A program made the position numbers and the translations under genes. From Salinibacterium sp. (GTDB lineage Bacteria; Actinomycetota; Actinomycetes; Actinomycetales; Microbacteriaceae), in the NCBI GenBank assembly GCA_004297555.1, contig SCSV01000377.1:1-8763 (forward strand): a stretch of DNA of 8,763 nucleotides. The letters run 5' to 3'. Shown one piece after another: positions 5,428 through 8,763 of the stretch (its first letter is position 1; the number at the start of each line of letters is the position of its first letter). The notes beneath the pieces are model-generated. The model saw only the letters and a program-made list of their open reading frames with translations, was not told where the DNA came from and made no database searches.

Positions 5428-6129
5428 TCAGCCGATGCGCTCGATCGTGAGTTCGTGGTGATCGATCTCGATCGACGAGCCAGAGAGGAAGGCGTTGCTG
5501 ATCGTTGTCCCAGCTGGCAGCTCCCGGATGCAGGATCCGCTCAATCCCATCACTCCGCCGTACCCGGCGAGAACGTTGACTGTGCCGACGCCAGAAATGA
5601 CAGTGCCGACCGAGAAGTCGTCGTCGGCACTGCCATTGATTTCGTAGCCGATTCGGTAGGTGCCGGTGGTCTGAATGGTTGCTGTCGAGGAAGAGCTGTC
5701 CCAGGTCACATCTGCCGACGACAGGGTGGGAGTTTCGTGGAGCTGAATTGTTTCCCGCGCCATCACCCCAAAGGACGTGTCTGACGAAACCAGGAAGATC
5801 GAGTCGATGGCGTCAGCCCCGGCTGCGCCTGGTTCACCGGTCTCGCCCTTGGGCCCCCTGAGGCCATTCGCACCGGGCTTGCCATCGGCGCCGTCTGTGC
5901 CGGGTGCGCCATCCGTTCCGTCGGCGCCATTGAGTCCATCGGCTCCCGCCGGGCCTTGGGCTCCGCCCGTTTCCTCTGGAGTCGGTGCTGGTGCCGCGCC
6001 GGGGAGAGTGCTCAGTGAATTCGCCAGTGCGCCGAATGCACCCCCGCCCAAAGCCCCGACGATGAAACACGCGAGGATGACGAAAACGATTTGAAATCTG
6101 GACAAGCGAACCGCCTTGGGTCGAGTCAC
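5428..6129 (-). CDS. Membrane-anchored collagen-like protein with C1q/BclA-like C-terminal domain
   Basis: The 233-residue protein starts at GTG 6129 with a basic N-terminus (R3, K5, R8, R11) and a hydrophobic segment (about 12-36), best read as a signal anchor. A lipobox-like ILAC at 18-21 makes a lipoprotein signal a weaker alternative. A Pro/Ala/Thr linker (43-54) leads to 17 uninterrupted Gly-X-Y triplets (56-106), many of them G-A-D, G-T-D, G-x-P and charged G-P-K/G-E-T pairs that favour a triple helix. The C-terminal 110-233 is rich in beta strands, with TTGTYRIGYEIN (154-165) and ISNAFLSGSSIEI (210-222), resembling C1q/TNF-like or BclA head domains that trimerise collagen-like stalks. 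The inferred role is a trimeric surface stalk. No good ribosome site was found ahead of the GTG. Confidence 0.8.
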   Translation of the reverse strand: MTRPKAVRLSRFQIVFVILACFIVGALGGGAFGALANSLSTLPGAAPAPTPEETGGAQGPAGADGLNGADGTDGAPGTDGADGKPGANGLRGPKGETGEPGAAGADAIDSIFLVSSDTSFGVMARETIQLHETPTLSSADVTWDSSSSTATIQTTGTYRIGYEINGSADDDFSVGTVISGVGTVNVLAGYGGVMGLSGSCIRELPAGTTISNAFLSGSSIEIDHHELTIERIG

Positions 6130-6225
6130 TGCTGGGTGCCGCCAAGCTTAGAGCCTGGCCTGGTGCCGGGGCCGTTGTGCGCGAAACGAGTTTCGAGAAG
6201 GCGCGTGGCGCCCCAAACGTGGACC

Positions 6226-6254
6226 TTGACCGACACTTTGGAAGTCCCCATAAT
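6226..6254 (+). promoter_or_regulatory. Sigma70-type promoter for the TIR-like gene
   Basis: TTGACC (6226-6231), 17 bp, then CATAAT (6249-6254), each matching the consensus at five of six positions. Transcription would start near 6261, leaving a leader of about 75 bases. It is the best consensus promoter in the window. The rest of the 206-bp gap holds a perfect CGAAAC-GA-GTTTCG palindrome (6182-6195) of unknown role. Confidence 0.6.
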
Positions 6255-6335
6255 CGAGGCCACAGACCCTAAAGTTAGTCGGGACGCAGGTCAGCGATCG
6301 CGCGACTCAAGGACCTAAGAGTGAGGTAGATCAGG

Positions 6336-6731
6336 TTGGCAGACCCAAAGGCATTTATCAGTTACGACGTCGAGCATGATGAGGCATCGAAGAACCTCTT
6401 CAAGGGCCAGGCCAACTGTCCGACGCCGTTTCTGATCGAAGAGTGGTCCTCGCCGCTAGCTGCCTCCGACCCCGCTCTTGGCGAGAAAATCGAGAAGTGC
6501 GATTTCATGATCGTGCTCGTCGGCAACGCCATGCGCTCCGCCAAGGGCGTCGCTGCTGAGATCGCGATGGCCAAGGAGAAAGACGTTCCACTCTTCGGCA
6601 TTTACGTGGATGGCGCAGCAACCTCGAGCGAACTACCACAGGGCATCGCACGCGGCCGCGTGATTGGCTGGGACTGGGGCGCCATCGGCGAAGTCATCAA
6701 CCAGGTCAAGCACGAGGGCAAGAACATCTAG
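6336..6731 (+). CDS. Stand-alone TIR-like protein (MTH538/ThsB-type fold)
   Basis: The 131-residue protein opens with KAFISYDVEHDEASKNLF (5-22), the strand-A box of the TIR-like MTH538/DUF1863 family that includes Thoeris ThsB. IEKCDFMIVLVGNAMRSAKGVAAEIAMAKEKDVPLFGIYVD (52-92) is the conserved core. E75 in the AAEIAMA helix is the candidate for the TIR catalytic glutamate. The whole protein is one domain. In Thoeris, ThsB makes a cyclic ADP-ribose-type signal for ThsA, but no ThsA, SIR2 or other effector gene is next to it here, so a defence role is only inferred. TTG 6336 is forced as the start: an in-frame TAG lies at 6327-6329 and no ATG or GTG precedes the domain. GTGAGG at 6321-6326 may be the ribosome site. 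GC is about 55% in a counted line. Confidence 0.75.
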   Translation: MADPKAFISYDVEHDEASKNLFKGQANCPTPFLIEEWSSPLAASDPALGEKIEKCDFMIVLVGNAMRSAKGVAAEIAMAKEKDVPLFGIYVDGAATSSELPQGIARGRVIGWDWGAIGEVINQVKHEGKNI

Positions 6732-6756
6732 CTTTGGCGCGCCCGTGCCGACATGC

Positions 6757-7134
6757 TCAAAGTAACGACGCGAGCCAGAGACCGAGGGCTGCGGCGAGCA
6801 CCGCGCCGACGAGCATCCCGAATCCATTCAGGATGCTCGCAATCTGCCGCCGCTCCTGCAGCAGTCGCACGGTCTCGAAGCTCGCCGTGCTGAATGTCGT
6901 GTAGCCGCCGAGAAGACCGGTGCCGATGATTTGGCGCCACATCTCGGGCAGCAGGGAGTTGAGCGCGAGGCCGACGACGAAGCCGAGTGCGAGCGAGCCG
7001 GTGATGTTGATGATGGTGGTGCCGAACGGGTAACCGCCGCGGCTCCTCGAGCGTACGAAGCCGTCAACGAGTAGGCGGAAGGAAGCACCGACCCCGCCGG
7101 CCGCCGCCACCGACGCGAAGAGCAACGGGGTCAT
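6757..7134 (-). CDS. crcB: Fluoride channel subunit CrcB/Fluc (second of pair)
   Basis: The 125-residue, four-span membrane protein carries GGVGASFR (13-20), the pore asparagine in PFGTTIINITGS (N43) and the GTGLLGGYTTFSTASFET signature (71-88) with the Thr-Thr-Phe-Ser motif. Fluc channels export fluoride as dual-topology dimers. With two adjacent, diverged copies the channel is probably a heterodimer. Its start overlaps the stop of the preceding crcB as ATGA (7131-7134). A 9-bp inverted repeat lies within the coding sequence (6810-6818 with 6831-6839). It converges with the TIR-like gene, 25 bp apart. Confidence 0.93.
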   Translation of the reverse strand: MTPLLFASVAAAGGVGASFRLLVDGFVRSRSRGGYPFGTTIINITGSLALGFVVGLALNSLLPEMWRQIIGTGLLGGYTTFSTASFETVRLLQERRQIASILNGFGMLVGAVLAAALGLWLASLL

Positions 7135-7589
7135 TCGCTGCCTTCGCCTTGCGGTCGGTGTGCAGCGGCGGCGATGGCGATCCCCATCCAGGTACCGAGC
7201 GCCCCGATCAACACCGTGCCAACGGAGTAGAGCGCGGCAGCGGCGAAGCGGTCGTCGCCCGCGAGGAGCGCGCTGTCGGTCGCGAGGGAGCTGTAGGTCG
7301 TGAAGCCGCCCATGACGCCGGTGCCGAGCAGCAGCCGCACGATGCGTCGGCGGCCCTCGTCAGGCCCGCGGTGGCCGAGCGTGCCGAGCAGCGTGCCGAG
7401 CAGGAGCGCTCCGAAAACGTTGATGGCGAGGATCGTGTAGGGCAGCCCGTCGACCGGGGGATAGAGGAGAGACAGCAGCTCCCGGCATCCGGTTCCTATG
7501 GTGCCGCCGAGTGCGACCACACCAAGGTAGCGAGCGTTGAGGTGTATCGGGATCGGGTGCGCCCGGGGAGCGCGCTCGTCGTCGGTCAC
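7131..7589 (-). CDS. crcB: Fluoride channel subunit CrcB/Fluc (first of pair)
   Basis: The 152-residue protein has a polar N-terminal extension (1-20), then GGTIGTGCRELLS (28-40), the pore asparagine in AINVFGALLLG (N57) and GTGVMGGFTTYSSLATDS (89-106), in four membrane segments. It starts with GTG at 7589, overlapping the universal stress protein stop as GTGA, and its own stop overlaps the next crcB as ATGA, so all three genes are translationally coupled. In the conserved TTFSTF box the two pore phenylalanines are replaced by Tyr and Leu, which suggests that its pore differs from that of its partner. Confidence 0.93.
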   Translation of the reverse strand: MTDDERAPRAHPIPIHLNARYLGVVALGGTIGTGCRELLSLLYPPVDGLPYTILAINVFGALLLGTLLGTLGHRGPDEGRRRIVRLLLGTGVMGGFTTYSSLATDSALLAGDDRFAAAALYSVGTVLIGALGTWMGIAIAAAAHRPQGEGSE

Positions 7590-8068
7590 CCCGAGTGCTC
7601 CACGTCGATCGGGTTAAGCGGGATCACCACAACCGGGCGGTGTTGATGGTGCGATAGGCGGGAGGCCACCGAGCCGTTGAATATCTCGTGCACGATGCCG
7701 CGCATGCCGGCGTCGCGAGTGCCGACGACGATCATCGCCGCGTCGAGACTCTCGGCCAGATTGGTGATCGCGAGGGCCGGGTCGCCGGCGAGGGCACGAG
7801 TGGACCACGGGATGCCCGCCTCCTCGAGAACGCGCTCCAAGTGCGAGTGCAACTTCTCGTCGAAGATCTCGTCGCGCATGTCGGGGAAGTCGGGGTCGAA
7901 TGGAAACGAGGTGACGACACCCTCCTCGTTTTCCTCTACCGGGTACCGGCTCGGCTCGACGTAGGCGCAGACGAGGGCGGCATTGAAGTGGCGCGCGAAG
8001 ATGGCGGCCTGCGCGACAACCGCGTCTGGCTGAGAGGGAACAACCCCGACAACTACGTAGGCCTGCAT
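7586..8068 (-). CDS. Universal stress protein (UspA family)
   Basis: The 160-residue single-domain protein has the Rossmann-like start MQAYVVVGVVPSQPDAVVAQAAIFARHF, a middle LAGDPALAITNLAESLDAAMIVVGTRDAG (93-121) and the C-terminal NGSVASRLSHHQHRPVVVIPL. The ATP loop departs from the usual G-2x-G-9x-G(S/T) spacing: GTRDAGMRG is followed by IVHEIFNGS, with Asp where the second glycine is expected. ATP binding is therefore uncertain, although I associate similar loops with actinobacterial relatives. The gene leads the usp-crcB-crcB operon. ATG 8068 has GGAG at 8076-8073 as a likely ribosome site. The location suggests stress or fluoride tolerance. Confidence 0.88.
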   Translation of the reverse strand: MQAYVVVGVVPSQPDAVVAQAAIFARHFNAALVCAYVEPSRYPVEENEEGVVTSFPFDPDFPDMRDEIFDEKLHSHLERVLEEAGIPWSTRALAGDPALAITNLAESLDAAMIVVGTRDAGMRGIVHEIFNGSVASRLSHHQHRPVVVIPLNPIDVEHSG

Positions 8069-8141
8069 TGGGCTCCAATCTGGTGACGTCGTCGTCAGTC
8101 TGCCAGATGAGCCGCCGCCTCAAAGACAGCGCGCGCCCAGC

Positions 8142-8171
8142 TTGCATTGATACAGCGAACACTGTATTAAT
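8142..8171 (+). promoter_or_regulatory. Promoter and palindromic operator of the CmtR-like gene
   Basis: The inverted repeat TTGATACAG-CGAACA-CTGTATTAA (8147-8170) matches on eight of nine base pairs per arm, with ATACAG/CTGTAT perfect. It lies between TTGCAT (8142-8147, possible -35) and TATTAA (8165-8170, possible -10) with 17-bp spacing. A bound repressor would block RNA polymerase, as in other ArsR-family autoregulated promoters. The GTG start follows seven bases later, so the mRNA may be leaderless. Confidence 0.7.
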
Positions 8172-8177
8172 GGGGAT

Positions 8178-8519
8178 GTGCCCACTGCCACCGCTCCGAA
8201 GCTCGACGTGATGAATCGGCTGGGTCGCGCCATGGCAGACCCGACCCGCTCGCGCATCCTCATGACTCTTCTTGAGGGCCCCGCCTACCCCGCGGCCATC
8301 GCCGAGACGCTCGATCTCACCCGCCAAAACGTGTCGAACCACCTGGTGTGCCTGCGCGACTGCGGTCTGGTCATCGCCGCGCCGGAGGGCCGCCAGGTTC
8401 GCTACGAGATCGCCGACCCCCACCTGACCCAGGCGCTGACCGAGTTACTCGACGTAGTGCTCGCCGTCGAGGGCTACGGGTGCGAAAACGACTGCTGCGC
8501 CGTTCCCGGCTGCTGCTGA
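8178..8519 (+). CDS. cmtR: ArsR/SmtB-family metal-responsive repressor, CmtR-like
   Basis: The 113-residue winged-helix protein contains GRAMADPTRSRILMTLLEG (16-34), the recognition helix LTRQNVSNHLVCLRDCGLV (47-65) and the wing EGRQVRYEIAD (70-80). It closely resembles mycobacterial CmtR, a Cd(II)/Pb(II) sensor that uses Cys57, Cys61 and Cys102; here C58, C62 and C102 occupy the same places. The C-terminus is unusually cysteine-rich (C102, C106, C107, C112, C113), possibly extending or changing metal choice, for example toward arsenite given the neighbouring arsC. GTG at 8178 is the start. It is followed 21 bp later by a cysteine-rich peptide gene, probably in the same transcript, and is autoregulated through the operator just upstream. 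Confidence 0.85.
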   Translation: MPTATAPKLDVMNRLGRAMADPTRSRILMTLLEGPAYPAAIAETLDLTRQNVSNHLVCLRDCGLVIAAPEGRQVRYEIADPHLTQALTELLDVVLAVEGYGCENDCCAVPGCC

Positions 8520-8527
8520 CCAAGAAA

Positions 8528-8535
8528 GAGAGGAG
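8528..8535 (+). promoter_or_regulatory. Strong Shine-Dalgarno site of the cysteine-rich peptide gene
   Basis: GAGAGGAG lies five bases before ATG 8541. It is the strongest ribosome site I see in the window and supports translation of the 22-residue peptide. Confidence 0.7.
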
Positions 8536-8540
8536 TTGCC

Positions 8541-8609
8541 ATGGCCGACTGTTGCGACACGAGCTGCTGCACGACAGAAGCGTGCGACGAAACCTGCACC
8601 TGCTGCTAG
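8541..8609 (+). CDS. 22-residue cysteine-rich peptide, putative minimal metallothionein-like protein
   Basis: ATG 8541 to TAG 8607 encodes 22 residues with eight cysteines at 4, 5, 9, 10, 15, 19, 21 and 22 (pattern CC-x3-CC-x4-C-x3-C-x-CC) and four acidic but no basic residues. A consensus ribosome site precedes it, and it follows the CmtR-like gene by 21 bp, so the two are probably co-transcribed and induced together. The composition fits soft-metal or arsenite binding, or a metallochaperone; I know no named family with this exact pattern. It is short enough to be missed by standard gene callers. The function is inferred from composition and neighbours only. Confidence 0.65.
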   Translation: MADCCDTSCCTTEACDETCTCC

Positions 8610-8634
8610 CGGCTAGCGCTGGAGGTCGTCGCGC

Positions 8635-8763
8635 TCAGGCTGCGGCGATCTCCAGGCTCTCGATCAATTGCTCAACCCGTCGCTTGATCTCATCGCGAAT
8701 CGGGCGGACCGCCTCGATGCCCTGACCAGCGGGGTCATCAAGTTGCCAGTCCTCATACCGCTT
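8635..8763 (-). CDS. arsC: Arsenate reductase ArsC (low-molecular-weight phosphatase type), C-terminal part
   Basis: Only the last 42 residues are inside the window. YEDWQLDDPAGQGIEAVRP (3-21 of the visible part), followed by IRDEIKRRVEQLIESL, is the characteristic end of ArsC of the phosphatase-like, thiol-dependent class. This enzyme reduces arsenate to arsenite in the cytosol. The catalytic cysteine loop lies upstream, outside the window. The gene converges on the cysteine-rich peptide, with 25 bp between their stops. Confidence 0.85.
   Translation of the reverse strand, partial: KRYEDWQLDDPAGQGIEAVRPIRDEIKRRVEQLIESLEIAAA

Noticed and set aside
6336..6731. A complete Thoeris defence system.
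   Set aside because: Only the ThsB-like component is present; no ThsA-type effector lies within the window.
8069..8177. Fluoride (crcB) riboswitch upstream of the usp-crcB operon.
   Set aside because: The conserved loop sequences of that motif were not found on the minus strand of this gap.
7614..8423. A 269-codon minus-strand frame spanning usp and the cmtR-like gene.
   Set aside because: It overlaps two well-supported genes in other frames and crosses the palindromic promoter region.
8605..8617. GCTAGC-G-GCTAGC as a terminator after the cysteine-rich peptide.
   Set aside because: The direct repeat of a self-complementary hexamer cannot form a sterically sensible hairpin with one loop base, and there is no T-tract.
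1..8763. CRISPR array, insertion sequence, rRNA or integrase.
   Set aside because: No regularly spaced repeats, transposase or recombinase motifs, or rRNA sequence were seen on either strand.

Overview
The window looks like a chromosomal segment of a high-GC Gram-positive bacterium, most likely a Microbacteriaceae-type actinobacterium. The reasons are the high GC of the conserved genes (about 70% in lines counted by hand), the gene order (5-formyl-THF cyclo-ligase and an FmdB/Ruc zinc-ribbon gene running divergently from galU, with a RimJ-like acetyltransferase and a SepX/GlpR divisome gene downstream), several apparently leaderless genes, and a CmtR-type metal sensor. The assignment is inference from content; no marker gene fixes the genus.

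Left half (1-4571), conserved housekeeping. A partial + strand gene and a small hypothetical gene converge with fmdB. fmdB and the cyclo-ligase gene form a minus-strand pair. Only 22 bp away, galU runs in the opposite direction, and the two -10 elements overlap. galU is followed closely by a GNAT acetyltransferase. A sepX/glpR-type membrane gene with its own leaderless promoter is then followed, 1 bp later, by a geranylgeranyl-reductase-family flavoprotein.

Junction (4572-4952). A tRNA-Ala(CGC) gene is followed by a perfect 20-bp-stem terminator. The last 20 bases of the tRNA plus one more are repeated exactly 187 bp downstream, as at tRNA-integrated elements. Beyond the repeat lie GC-rich hairpins and two perfect 10-bp palindromes just ahead of the next promoter.

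Accessory stretch (4953-6731), with lower GC (about 50-55% in sampled lines). It holds a DUF4870/Tic20-like membrane protein, a membrane-anchored collagen-like protein with a C1q-like head, and a short stand-alone TIR-like protein of the MTH538/ThsB type. No integrase or transposase is visible.

Right part (6757-8763), stress and metal genes. A tightly overlapping minus-strand operon usp-crcB-crcB encodes a universal stress protein and a two-subunit fluoride channel. Diverging from it is a CmtR-like ArsR-family repressor with a palindromic operator, followed by an unannotated-looking 22-residue peptide with eight cysteines. The 3' end of an arsenate reductase gene (arsC) converges on it at the window edge. 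I read the right end as a small soft-metal/arsenic detoxification module whose peptide may be a minimal metal-binding protein.
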